Source: JBBDIO01 sp040880365 (GTDB taxonomy: Bacteria > Chloroflexota > Anaerolineae > Caldilineales > Caldilineaceae). From it: DNA of 19,514 nt. This document shows, piece by piece, positions 1 through 7,343 of this stretch. A program made the position numbers and the translations under genes. The stretch is taken from the NCBI GenBank assembly GCA_040880365.1, contig JBBDIO010000188.1, positions 1 to 19,514 on the forward strand. Reading direction: 5' to 3'. The notes below the pieces were generated by a model. The model saw only the letters and a list, made by a program, of their open reading frames with translations. It was not told the DNA's origin and did not search any database. Every line of letters starts with the position of its first letter. The stretch's first letter is position 1.

Positions 1-80
1 ATTTTACCGTTCCTGGGGAAGCATCATATACCTTGTTTACATAGCGATCAAACCATTTAGTAAAGGAATTCTGATTACAC
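1..80. other. Leader region upstream of the aldo/keto reductase gene
   Basis: This AT-rich stretch precedes the first gene. An AAGGA Shine-Dalgarno-like sequence lies at 63-67, 13 bases before the start codon, which is rather far. I see no convincing promoter; TTTACA at 36-41 has no good -10 partner. Confidence 0.4.
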
Positions 81-1133
81 ATGAATGCACTCGAACCGCG
101 TCCCGAACTCTACAATGTTCCTTTCACCACCGACGCTTTTAATGAAATGCCCTATCGCCAGCTGGGACGCACCGGCCTGCGCGCCTCGGTGATTGGGCTG
201 GGCACCTGGAAATTTGGCTACCCCGAAACCGGCGACGGCGCGCGCGTGGATGAAGCCGAAGCCATGCAGATTCTGGATCGGGCCATCGAGGTGGGCGTCA
301 CGTTCTGGGATACCGCCAATCGCTACAACGCGGCGTCGGGCAATTCCGAGCGCGTGCTGGGCAAGTGGTTCGCGGCCAACCCGGATCAACGGCGCAATGT
401 TGTCCTCGCCACCAAAATTTTTGGCGGCATGGACGGCACCACTCCCAACCACAGCCGTTTGGGCCGCCTGAATATCATCGAATCGGTCTATGCCTGTCTG
501 GAACGTCTCCAGATCGATTGCATAGACCTGCTCTATTTCCATCGCTTCGATGCCACCACGCCCGTGGAAGAAAGTCTCTGCGCCATCGAAGACCTGGTGC
601 GCCAGGACACGATACGCTATTTGGGCGTATCCAATTTTTCGCCCGATCAACTGACGCTCTATCAGGCAGCCGAGCAATCGCTTTCCTGTCGTGTGCGGAT
701 TGCCGCTGTGCAAAACCGCTATGACATATTGCGCACCGAAGATGCCGAACACGCCGGTGCATTGGACTATTGCGCCACCAATGGGCTGGCTCTGGTGCCC
801 TATAGCCCTCTGGCCATGGGGCTGCTGACCGACCGCTATCTGGATCCGGAAGCGGTTGGCCCCGGCGATCGGCTCTATGACGAGGGGCTGCTGGACAAAA
901 TGGCCCCCGAAGCCTTGTTGGCGCGCATCCGCAGACTGGCAGAACTCGCGCGCAGCTGGGATCTGACCCTCAGCCAGCTGGCATTGGCCTATACGCTCAC
1001 CCTGCCCGGCATGGGGCCGATGATTCCTTCCTCGTCGTCGGTTTCCCAGCTCGAAGCCAATGCCGCGGCCGGGCGCGTGACGCTCGAAGCCACCCAAATC
1101 GAGGCCGTGCGCGCCGAGCTGACGCGCGCCTAG
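81..1133 (+). CDS. Aldo/keto reductase family oxidoreductase
   Basis: Encodes 350 residues of an NAD(P)H-dependent aldo/keto reductase, a cytosolic TIM-barrel enzyme that interconverts carbonyls and alcohols, often sugars. The typical N-terminal MPYRQLGRTGL segment starts at residue 23. The catalytic tetrad is visible: D77 and Y82 in FWDTANRY, K112 in ATKIFGG and H154 in LLYFHRFD. The cofactor-binding region near the C-terminus carries MIPSSSSVSQLEAN, equivalent to the family's IPG.....L.N stretch. Length is normal for the family. I kept the ATG at 81 because the internal ATG at 147 has no ribosome binding site. The 22-residue extension is not typical, so 147 remains possible. It is separated from the next gene by about 400 bases containing a candidate promoter, so it may be a separate transcript. 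It probably oxidises or reduces an intermediate of the catabolic cluster; the substrate is unknown. Confidence 0.93.
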   Translation: MNALEPRPELYNVPFTTDAFNEMPYRQLGRTGLRASVIGLGTWKFGYPETGDGARVDEAEAMQILDRAIEVGVTFWDTANRYNAASGNSERVLGKWFAANPDQRRNVVLATKIFGGMDGTTPNHSRLGRLNIIESVYACLERLQIDCIDLLYFHRFDATTPVEESLCAIEDLVRQDTIRYLGVSNFSPDQLTLYQAAEQSLSCRVRIAAVQNRYDILRTEDAEHAGALDYCATNGLALVPYSPLAMGLLTDRYLDPEAVGPGDRLYDEGLLDKMAPEALLARIRRLAELARSWDLTLSQLALAYTLTLPGMGPMIPSSSSVSQLEANAAAGRVTLEATQIEAVRAELTRA

Positions 1134-1278
1134 TGCGGGCAGGTCGGCGCGCGATGGCAGGGCAAGCGGGTGGTTTGGCATGGACCCACTACAGCAGATT
1201 TACGCTGGCAGATTTAACGTGTGCGAAGCGGGGCGATGTGATTGCGGTCTACTGTACATAGGCTTTGTGGGCGCGTGA

Positions 1279-1307
1279 TTGGCGCTGGGTATGCCTTCGT
1301 CTATAAT
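1279..1307 (+). promoter_or_regulatory. Candidate sigma70 promoter for the aldolase-to-amidohydrolase operon
   Basis: TTGGCG at 1279-1284 and a perfect TATAAT at 1302-1307 are separated by 17 bases, the optimal spacing. Transcription would start near 1314, giving a 5' leader of about 216 bases that contains the inverted-repeat element before the aldolase gene at 1530. It is the best promoter-like match I noticed in the window. No experimental support is available. Confidence 0.5.
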
Positions 1308-1398
1308 TTAATGCGTTGCCTGTTTCACCGTTCAGGTCTGACAGTTCCACCTGTCGTTTCCATCTACACTTTCCACCCATAGTTCGAGTTAAATCAAA

Positions 1399-1484
1399 TA
1401 GAAGTTACGCAGTTGAGATGCTTCACCTTCCCGGAAGCTACCAGCTTCCGGGAAGGTATACAGGTGTGAACTGCGTAACTCCTA
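1399..1484. mobile_element. MITE-like element, about 86 bp, with terminal and internal inverted repeats
   Basis: The ends TAGAAGTTACGCAGTT (1399-1414) and AACTGCGTAACTCCTA (1469-1484) are 16-bp inverted repeats with one mismatch. The direct repeat TCAAA lies immediately outside both ends (1394-1398 and 1485-1489), as expected for a target-site duplication. Inside is a perfect 15-bp hairpin, ACCTTCCCGGAAGCT (1425-1439) and AGCTTCCGGGAAGGT (1443-1457), with a 3-base loop. It is too small to encode a transposase, so it would be a non-autonomous element mobilised in trans. In the transcript it would fold into a long stem in the 5' leader of the aldolase operon, which could attenuate or stabilise the mRNA. 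Confidence 0.65.
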
Positions 1485-1529
1485 TCAAAACAACTTTCCG
1501 CGTCGATTCCAAAATAGAAAGCAAAAATA

Positions 1530-2312
1530 ATGCGTACCAGCAAGATGCTCCAGAAGTTTCGTGGCGGGGGCTTTGCCCGCGTCTGCGCCCTTGGTCACTA
1601 CCTGCCGTTTTATGTGCGATATGCGGCCCACTTCGGCTTTGACGGGATCTGGTTCGATCTGGAACACCGGGCCATGGACGGCCGCGAGGTACAGTCGATC
1701 CTCGCCATGTGTCGCCAGCATAATATCGACTGTATGGTGCGCCCGCCCACCCGCGAGCACACGCAGCTCTATCGCTATCTGGAAGACGGCGCGGCGGGCT
1801 TTCTGGTGCCGCTGGTTTCCGACCCGCAGACTGCCGCCGATCTGGTGCAGGCCATCAAGTATCCGCCCCTGGGCAATCGGGGACTGGATGGCGCGGGCAT
1901 TGACGGCGACTTTGGGATCGATGTCTGGTTTCCAGAGAGCACGTATATCGAAGACGCCAATCGGGAGACCTTTATCCTGACCCAGGTGGAGACCCTGGAG
2001 GCAGTCGCCAACGCCGAGGAAATCGCGGCGATTCCGGGCGTCGATGGGCTGTTTATCGGGCCGGCAGACCTGAATCTGCGCATCGCGAGCGGCAAGGCCG
2101 GGCACGGGATGACGATGGAGAAAGCCATTGAGACCGTCGCGGCGGCCGCGGCGCAACATGGCAAGGTGTGGGGCATTACCGCGGGGTCGCTGGCCGATAT
2201 TCAGCGCTTCCGGGAAATGGGGGCGCAGATTGTGCCCTGGGGCGGCGATTTTGCCCTGCGGTCGGTGTTGGAGGCGTGCAGCCAGGATCTGGATCAGGTG
2301 CCGGGTGCCTAG
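1530..2312 (+). CDS. HpcH/HpaI-type class II aldolase
   Basis: Encodes 260 residues of the HpcH/HpaI aldolase/citrate lyase family. These cytosolic, metal-dependent TIM-barrel enzymes cleave 2-keto-3-deoxy acids into pyruvate and an aldehyde. The family signatures are in place: WFDLEH (D43, H46), R71 in VRPP, E154 in TQVETLEAV as metal ligand, and D180 in GLFIGPADL as second metal ligand. Length matches the family. The ribosome binding site is weak; the alternative ATG at 1545 has none. It starts a tight gene series, with the dehydrogenase start 33 bases downstream. Natural substrates of the family include 2-keto-3-deoxy-L-rhamnonate and 4-hydroxy-2-oxoheptanedioate. The neighbours favour a sugar-acid substrate, but this is inference. 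Confidence 0.92.
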   Translation: MRTSKMLQKFRGGGFARVCALGHYLPFYVRYAAHFGFDGIWFDLEHRAMDGREVQSILAMCRQHNIDCMVRPPTREHTQLYRYLEDGAAGFLVPLVSDPQTAADLVQAIKYPPLGNRGLDGAGIDGDFGIDVWFPESTYIEDANRETFILTQVETLEAVANAEEIAAIPGVDGLFIGPADLNLRIASGKAGHGMTMEKAIETVAAAAAQHGKVWGITAGSLADIQRFREMGAQIVPWGGDFALRSVLEACSQDLDQVPGA

Positions 2313-2345
2313 ATGCCGGCACGCTCGCCGGCTGGAAAGCATATT

Positions 2346-3392
2346 ATGAAAATTGCCATTTTGCACGGCCCCCGCGACCTGCGAATCGAAGAACAAGCGC
2401 TGGATACCACAAACTTGCAGCCCGATGAAATCTGGGTCGAGACGCGGATTTCGGCCTTGAAAATCGGCACGGACCGGGGCAACTATGAAGGCGCAGAGCG
2501 GGTGCCGGGCGCGCCCGACTATCCGCGCTGGGTGGGAGATAGCAATCTGGGCATTGTGCGGGGTGTGGGCCGCGCGGTGACCGGAGTCGCGGTGGGAGAG
2601 CGCATTGTGACGCGGCAGCCGCACCAGTCGCACTATGTCATGCGCGAGTCGGCCAGCTGGGTACGCGTGCCGCCGGGCGTCGCCGACGAAGATGCCGTCT
2701 ATGCGCATCTGTATGCGCTGAGCGCACACTGCTATCACAAGGCGCAATTCCGCCCCGGCGAGACCGTCGCGGTGGTAGGGCTGGGCACATTGGGGCTGGG
2801 CGCGGTCGCGGTTGGCCCACTCTTTGGCGCGCGCGTGATTGCCATCGGCAACAATGAATTCCGGCTCGATCTGGCGCGCCGCATGGGCGCGCACGCCACG
2901 GTGCTCTACGACGATGCCGACTTGCAGCCCAAGCTTGCCGATTTCGCCGAGGGCATGGGCATTGACCTGGTGATCCTGACGGCGAATCCGTGGTCGGCCT
3001 ATCGGACGGCGGTGGAAAGTGTGCGGCCCAATGGCCGGGTTTCGATTGTGAGCCTGCTGGGCCGCGGCGAGGCGGACCTGGATTTCAACCCGCTTTCGAT
3101 GCAGAACTTCTATACCAAGGGAATTTCTCTCATTGCGGTCTCGGGGCCGGCGGGTTATTTATACCCCGCCGACAGTGCCGATCCGCGTCTGGCGGTGGAC
3201 CGCTATACCGCCGACCGCAGCGCGGCGCACCTGTTGTCGCTGATGGACGCGACAGACGGCCCGCCACGTCTGGAACCCAAGCGCTTGATTACCCACCGCT
3301 TTCACTATTCGCAGATGGTCGAAGCCTATGAGATGGCCTATGCGCGAGAAAAATCCATGTTGGGTGTCGTCTTTACGTGGGAAGATGCATAG
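2346..3392 (+). CDS. MDR-superfamily alcohol dehydrogenase lacking zinc ligands
   Basis: Encodes 348 residues of a medium-chain dehydrogenase/reductase. The N-terminal GroES-like domain runs to about residue 135 (ISALKIGTDRG near 36). The Rossmann domain carries VVGLGTLGLGA with the G145-x-G147-x-x-G150 dinucleotide motif. I chose ATG 2346 over 2313 because GGAAAG sits 7 bases before it and the protein then begins MKIAILHGPRDLRIEE, as usual for the family. The catalytic-zinc cysteine expected at the ISALKIGTD position is absent, and so is the four-cysteine structural-zinc lobe. It may therefore be a zinc-independent reductase or bind metal differently. It probably oxidises a polyol or sugar in the same pathway. 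It overlaps the next gene only if that gene starts at 3385. Confidence 0.88.
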   Translation: MKIAILHGPRDLRIEEQALDTTNLQPDEIWVETRISALKIGTDRGNYEGAERVPGAPDYPRWVGDSNLGIVRGVGRAVTGVAVGERIVTRQPHQSHYVMRESASWVRVPPGVADEDAVYAHLYALSAHCYHKAQFRPGETVAVVGLGTLGLGAVAVGPLFGARVIAIGNNEFRLDLARRMGAHATVLYDDADLQPKLADFAEGMGIDLVILTANPWSAYRTAVESVRPNGRVSIVSLLGRGEADLDFNPLSMQNFYTKGISLIAVSGPAGYLYPADSADPRLAVDRYTADRSAAHLLSLMDATDGPPRLEPKRLITHRFHYSQMVEAYEMAYAREKSMLGVVFTWEDA

Positions 3393-3396
3393 CGCG

Positions 3397-4712
3397 ATGG
3401 CTACACTTGAGATGGTCAACAGTGGCATTCTCTATGTCAACCCCGACCCGGCGCACTATCATGTCTTTGCCTCCCATTCGCATCCGGTACAGATAAGCGA
3501 GAACGAGTTTATTGCCACGTATAGTCGCGGCGATGCCATGTATGCCGCGAATCAGAATATCGCGCTGGCGCGCTCACGCGATGGCGGTGTAACATGGCAG
3601 ACCGCGGGCTATCTTTATGATCGGGCGGCGGATGACCGCCCCTATTCCTATCATGACGGCTTTTTGTCGCGGCTGGCCGACGGGACGCTGGTTGTCTTTG
3701 CTTTTCGCGCCGACCGCAGCCTGGCAGATCGGGAAATGTTTAGCCCCTCTGGCGGGCTGATTGAAAATGTACCAATCCTGTTCACTTCGCGCGACGATGG
3801 TCACACATGGGAAGGCCCGCAGCCGCTAGCGCTGCCTGTGGGTCCCGATGGGCCGATTGTGGCGACGGCGGCAAGCACCATTGTCGAGCTGGCCGATGGG
3901 CGGTGGCTGGCGACGTTTGATCAATGGCATGACTATGAGGATGACCGCCCCTACACGCCCGTCATGCTGGCGATGACTTCGGCAGATCGGGGCAAGTCGT
4001 GGAGCGCGTTGCAGACGATGGCCGATGGCGCGGCGATTGGCAAGGGCTTCTGGCACGGCAAGACCATCCGCTTGCACGACGATCGCCTGTTCACTATGTA
4101 CTGGGCCGCGGATATGACACAGCCGGCGCAAGGCCCGGTCAATTTGCCGATTCACTGCGCCCTCACCGACGCCCGCGCCCAGACGTGGCCTATGCCGCAA
4201 GCCACGAATTTGCCCGGCCAGACAAACTGGCCTGCGCAATTGCCGGATGGCCGGTTGGCGGCCATCTATACGGCGCGCGATGGCGTGCGCCCGGGCCTGC
4301 GCGTGGCGCTGTCCACGGATGGCGGCACGGGTGGCGGCATGACCTGGGACCTGGAAAATCAGCTGGAGGTGTGGNNNNNNNNNNNNNNNNNNNNNNNNNN
4401 NNNNNNNNNNNNNNNNNNNNNNNNNNNNNNNNNNNNNNNNNNNNNNNNNNNNNNNNNNNNNNNNNNNNNNNNNNTGGCGGCACGGGTGGCGGCATGACCT
4501 GGGACCTGGAAAATCAGCTGGAGGTGTGGGATGCAACCGGCTGGACCCATTTGGGCATCCATTCGCCGGATAAGTATCCGCGCAGCCACGATACGATTGC
4601 ATTTGGCGCGCCAACCCTGATAACCACCTTGGAGGGCGACCTCTACGCCAGTTGGTGGTGTACGTTTGCCAGCCTAACGCATATTCGATGGGCGCATTTG
4701 CGGGTGGTTTGA
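3397..4712 (+). CDS. Sialidase-like Asp-box (BNR) beta-propeller protein, split by an artefactual gap
   Basis: A sialidase/neuraminidase-fold protein with four Asp-box (S-x-D-x-G-x-x-W) repeats: SRDGGVTW (about 60-67), SRDDGHTW (131-138), SADRGKSW (195-202) and a fourth near 306-317. The fourth is lengthened by a small Gly-rich insertion (STDGGTGGGMTW). No signal peptide is visible, so it would be cytosolic; glycan release outside the cell is unlikely. The reading frame breaks at the 100-N run (4375-4474), but the 55 bases on each side are identical. Collapsing the duplicate joins base 4374 to 4530 and restores one frame of 386 residues ending LRVV at 4712. ATG 3397 is chosen; ATG 3385, overlapping the dehydrogenase stop, is also possible. 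The fold is clear. Sialidase activity is not, since I could not identify the arginine triad. Confidence 0.85.
4320..4529. repeat. Assembly artefact: identical 55-base copies flanking a 100-N gap
   Basis: Bases 4320-4374 and 4475-4529 are identical over 55 positions and flank exactly 100 Ns (4375-4474). This is what happens when two contigs overlapping by a k-mer length are joined with a default spacer. The true sequence almost certainly contains one copy and no gap. The overlap contains a GGCGGCACGGGT/GGCGGCATG near-repeat that may have broken the assembly. Confidence 0.93.
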
Positions 4713-4805
4713 CGCCCCCGTAAACAACCCCATGCCGCCCCCATGCCAACAGATCGCCTGCCTGCCAGAAACATAAATGTCAGGCAAAAGAAGAGGAAGC
4801 CACAG
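4713..4805. other. Short intergenic region with a direct repeat and a small hairpin
   Basis: CCCCATGCC occurs twice, 11 bases apart (4728-4736 and 4739-4747). An imperfect inverted repeat, GCCTGCCA (4760-4767) with TGTCAGGC (4778-4785), lies just before the ribosome binding site AGAGGAAG (4792-4799) of the next gene. It might modulate translation, but it is short. Confidence 0.35.
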
Positions 4806-5720
4806 ATGACGCGCTATCCGCAGGCAATTCTGGTCTCGTGTGAAATCCCCTGGGACGAAAATGAACAGTTCATGGAAGATGTGTTTCGCCGCGAGGTGCA
4901 GATGGTGCTGGAGAATTTTAACCATCTGTATGTGTTTGGCACGGCGGGGGAAGGGTATGCCATCGACACGCCGCGCTTTCAGGATATCGTCCGTGTGTTC
5001 TATGAAGAGACTCGCGGCCCCGATATATACCCTATGGTGGGTGTCATTGCGCTTTCGACGGCCAATTGCATTGAACGGCTGGCCTTTGCCTATGAGACGG
5101 GCTTTCGCGTGTTTCAGATTTCCATGCCGGCGTGGGGCGCGCTCAACGACCGCGAGGTGATGAACTTCTTCCAGGATGTCTGTGGCACATTTCCCGGTGC
5201 TCAATTCTTGCACTACAACCTGCCGCGCGCCAAGCGCGTGCTGGAAGGGACCGACTACCGGCGTCTGATTGATGCCGTGCCCAACCTGGTGGCAACCAAG
5301 AACACAGGCGGGGGTCTCGAACGGGCTTCGGGGCTGATGCAACAGGCCGGGGAGTTGCAACACTTCTTCAGCGAATCGAACTTCCCCCACGGCTGCATGT
5401 ATGGCGAATGTTCCTTGCTGGCGTCGTTTGGGCCGATGACGCCGCACAAGTCCAAAGCACTGTTTGAAGCGGGGCGTAGCGGTGATTTGGTGAACATGTT
5501 TGGGCTGCAAAAGGAATTCCACGGGCTGCTATACAGTGTGCTCGGCCCCCTGTTGGCCGAAGGTCGCATCGACGGCGCATATGACAAGCTGTTGGTGCGG
5601 CTGGGGGGGCTGGAGGAGATGCCGTTGCGCCTGCTGTCGCCGTATGAGGGGTTTACCGAGGAGCAATATCAGGCGTGCAAACAGGTGGTGCTCGAACAGT
5701 ATGCAGAGTGGCTGCCGTGA
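4806..5720 (+). CDS. DapA/NanA-family (dihydrodipicolinate synthase-like) lyase or aldolase
   Basis: Encodes 304 residues of the class I aldolase family that includes dihydrodipicolinate synthase, N-acetylneuraminate lyase and 2-keto-3-deoxygluconate aldolase. The pyruvate-carboxylate loop appears as GTAGEG (45-50), the catalytic tyrosine as Y137 in HYNLP, and the Schiff-base lysine as K165 in LVATKNTGG. The start at 4806 follows AGAGGAAG with good spacing; the upstream in-frame ATG at 4743 would add an unlikely basic tail. It is probably catabolic rather than lysine-biosynthetic, given its place in this cluster. Next to a sialidase-like gene, a neuraminate-lyase-type reaction is conceivable, but a keto-deoxy sugar acid aldolase is equally possible. 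The stop overlaps the following GTG start (GTGA), so the two are translationally coupled. Confidence 0.9.
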   Translation: MTRYPQAILVSCEIPWDENEQFMEDVFRREVQMVLENFNHLYVFGTAGEGYAIDTPRFQDIVRVFYEETRGPDIYPMVGVIALSTANCIERLAFAYETGFRVFQISMPAWGALNDREVMNFFQDVCGTFPGAQFLHYNLPRAKRVLEGTDYRRLIDAVPNLVATKNTGGGLERASGLMQQAGELQHFFSESNFPHGCMYGECSLLASFGPMTPHKSKALFEAGRSGDLVNMFGLQKEFHGLLYSVLGPLLAEGRIDGAYDKLLVRLGGLEEMPLRLLSPYEGFTEEQYQACKQVVLEQYAEWLP

Positions 5721-6472
5721 GCACGTTGGACTTTCGGCCGCGCGTCCCCGTCTTTGATGCCAACGTGCGCGTGGGAGACTGCCACGACTTGCCCGCGCCG
5801 TGCCGGGATCGGGCGGGCCTGCTGGCAGAAATGGATCGCCACGGCGTCGGGCGGGCCGTGGTCTATCACGCGTATACGGAAGCGATCAGTCCTGTCGATG
5901 GCAACCGGTACCTGGAGAGCTGGGTGCAGGATGAAGATCGGCTTACGCCCCAGTGGTCGATCATGCCGGGCGCCACTTCTTTGGCGCAAATTCAGGCGTT
6001 GTATGCGAACGGGCGCGTGCAGTCGGTGCGGCTGCACAACACGCGCGACGCGGGGTTGCCTTTTCGGGGCTGGGCCTATGACGAGCTGCTGGATTGGCTG
6101 GGAACGCGCAGGATTCCGCTGTGGATCGAGATGCCTGGGCAGGATGTGGACGCGCTGATTACGACCTTGCGCAATCATCCCGCATTGGTGACCGTGCTCG
6201 TGGGCGCTCACTATGTGGACCATCTTTCGATTCGCCCCCTCCTGCGCCACCTCCCCAATCTGAGCCTCGAATTGAGTCGCTATGAACCGATTGGCGAGGT
6301 GGAAGCCCTGCGCGACGAGTTTGGGGCCGGGCGGTTGGTCTATGGATCATGGTATTGGCGCTATGCTATGGGGCCGATGCTCTTTTATCTGCATCATACC
6401 GACCTGACCGATGACGAACTGGCGCTTGTGTGTGCCGGGAATCTGGTNNNNNNNNNNAGGGGTACGCGATGA
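5717..6472 (+). CDS. Amidohydrolase-fold protein lacking the metal ligands, with a 10-N gap near its end
   Basis: About 251 residues of the Amidohydro_2 TIM-barrel family, starting at GTG 5717 in a GTGA overlap with the upstream stop. It aligns by eye with its downstream neighbour in length and order of elements (FDANVRVG for DFHGHVG; RLVYGSWYW for RVLYGSDMP; CAGNL for ENARRL). The HxH pair is replaced by N16 and R18. The third metal histidine is replaced by E138 in LWIEMPG, and the barrel-end aspartate by W212. The VGAHYVD histidine is displaced relative to VGHAG. It is therefore unlikely to be a metal hydrolase. The 10-N gap keeps the frame, and the reading frame ends RGTR at a TGA overlapping the next ATG (ATGA). 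It could be a regulatory or structural partner of the intact enzyme, or use another chemistry. Confidence 0.82.
   Translation: MSTLDFRPRVPVFDANVRVGDCHDLPAPCRDRAGLLAEMDRHGVGRAVVYHAYTEAISPVDGNRYLESWVQDEDRLTPQWSIMPGATSLAQIQALYANGRVQSVRLHNTRDAGLPFRGWAYDELLDWLGTRRIPLWIEMPGQDVDALITTLRNHPALVTVLVGAHYVDHLSIRPLLRHLPNLSLELSRYEPIGEVEALRDEFGAGRLVYGSWYWRYAMGPMLFYLHHTDLTDDELALVCAGNLXXXXRGTR
6448..6457. other. 10-N assembly gap of plausible true size
   Basis: Unlike the two 100-N gaps, no sequence is duplicated around this one. Ten missing bases keep the reading frame open from GNL to the TGA at 6470-6472, where an ATGA overlap with the next gene is formed. The estimated size is therefore probably correct, or off by a multiple of three. 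Confidence 0.6.
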
Positions 6473-7227
6473 TTGACGGCCAGGTTGTCATCGACTTTCA
6501 CGGCCATGTAGGACGGTGGGATCGCTATGGGATGGATGATAGTCCGGCCAGATTGCTACATGCCATGGACCGGGTCGGCATCGACCGTGCCTGCCTCTTC
6601 CAGATTTTTCACGTGGACGGCACGACGGGCAATGACCTGACGGCCCGGCATGTGGCACAGCACCCGGATCGGTTTATGGGGTTTGCCTATGTGTCGCCGC
6701 TCATGCCCGAACGCATGGTGCCCGAACTCATCCGCGCCATTGACGAACTGGGTTTCGTTGCCATCAAGCTCTATCCGCCCTATACCCCCTGGACGATTCG
6801 TGACTCGGTGTGGATGCCCATTTATGAGTTTGCCGACGCGCGTGGGTTGTCGATCATTTTTCATACCGGCCCAGAGCCGCAATCGTTGCCCCGCTATGTG
6901 GGGGAAGTTGCGCCCCGCTATCCACGCGCAAATTTCGTGGTGGGTCACGCGGGGAATACGCCGGTTGAACGCCGACAGGCGATTGACGCGGCACAGGCCA
7001 ATCCAAATGTTTATCTGGAGACCTGTTCCACGTTTCGCAATCCGGGCGTGATTGAGCAATTGGTAGACGAGGCGGGCGCGGATCGGGTGCTATACGGTTC
7101 GGATATGCCACTCATGGATCCACGCCCGCAATTGGGCAAGATTGTCACGGCGCAGATTTCGGCGGCAGCCAAGCGCGCCATTTTGGGCGAGAATGCGCGG
7201 CGTTTGCTGGGCCTGGGCGGCAATTGA
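6469..7227 (+). CDS. Amidohydrolase (Amidohydro_2 family), metal ligands intact
   Basis: Encodes 252 residues of a metal-dependent amidohydrolase-superfamily hydrolase or lactonase/decarboxylase. The ligands are clear: H11 and H13 in DFHGHVG, H132 in IIFHTGP, H160 in VVGHAGN and D212 in VLYGSDMP. K100 in AIKLYPPY lies where related enzymes keep a conserved lysine. The start is set by AGGGG at 6458-6462, six bases before the ATG. This ATG overlaps the TGA of the upstream metal-less paralogue. Members of this family hydrolyse lactones such as 2-pyrone-4,6-dicarboxylate or sugar lactones, or act as decarboxylases. The aldolases and dehydrogenases nearby make a lactonase plausible. It is the last gene of the first catabolic operon. 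Confidence 0.92.
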   Translation: MIDGQVVIDFHGHVGRWDRYGMDDSPARLLHAMDRVGIDRACLFQIFHVDGTTGNDLTARHVAQHPDRFMGFAYVSPLMPERMVPELIRAIDELGFVAIKLYPPYTPWTIRDSVWMPIYEFADARGLSIIFHTGPEPQSLPRYVGEVAPRYPRANFVVGHAGNTPVERRQAIDAAQANPNVYLETCSTFRNPGVIEQLVDEAGADRVLYGSDMPLMDPRPQLGKIVTAQISAAAKRAILGENARRLLGLGGN

Positions 7228-7317
7228 TACTTCTGCGCCTCGACGGAGGGTTTTGCATCGCTTGAAGGTGGAAAAGCCCTGCATTCCATACCCGAAATTG
7301 GCGCAATCGTTTGTAAC

Positions 7318-7331
7318 CCACACCTGTGTGG
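7318..7331. promoter_or_regulatory. Short inverted repeat before the response regulator gene
   Basis: CCACAC and GTGTGG form a perfect 6-bp inverted repeat around CT, ending just before the ribosome binding site (GAGGA, 7331-7335). It could be an operator or a small mRNA hairpin. The match is short and may be chance. Confidence 0.25.
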
Positions 7332-7343
7332 AGGACAAGTGGA

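Larger units (their letters stand above)
1134..1529. other. 396-base intergenic region holding a candidate promoter and a MITE-like element
   Basis: No credible gene is seen here. The first 140 bases show no recognisable structure. A candidate sigma70 promoter lies at 1279-1307 and a short inverted-repeat element at 1399-1484; both are listed separately. The ribosome binding site in front of the next gene is weak (AGAAAG at 1516-1521). Confidence 0.6.

Noticed and set aside
75..1181. Long minus-strand open frame opposite the aldo/keto reductase
   Set aside because: Shadow frame produced by high GC at third positions; the plus-strand protein has the complete catalytic tetrad.
1316..1642. Plus-strand 108-codon frame across the MITE-like element
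   Set aside because: It runs through the inverted repeats and into the aldolase gene in another frame; no protein-like features.
1485..2894. 469-codon minus-strand frame opposite the aldolase and dehydrogenase
   Set aside because: Shadow frame; two well-supported plus-strand genes occupy the same DNA.
3397..4712. Frameshifted pseudogene interpretation of the sialidase-like gene
   Set aside because: The apparent frameshift disappears when the duplicated 55-mer and 100 Ns are removed.
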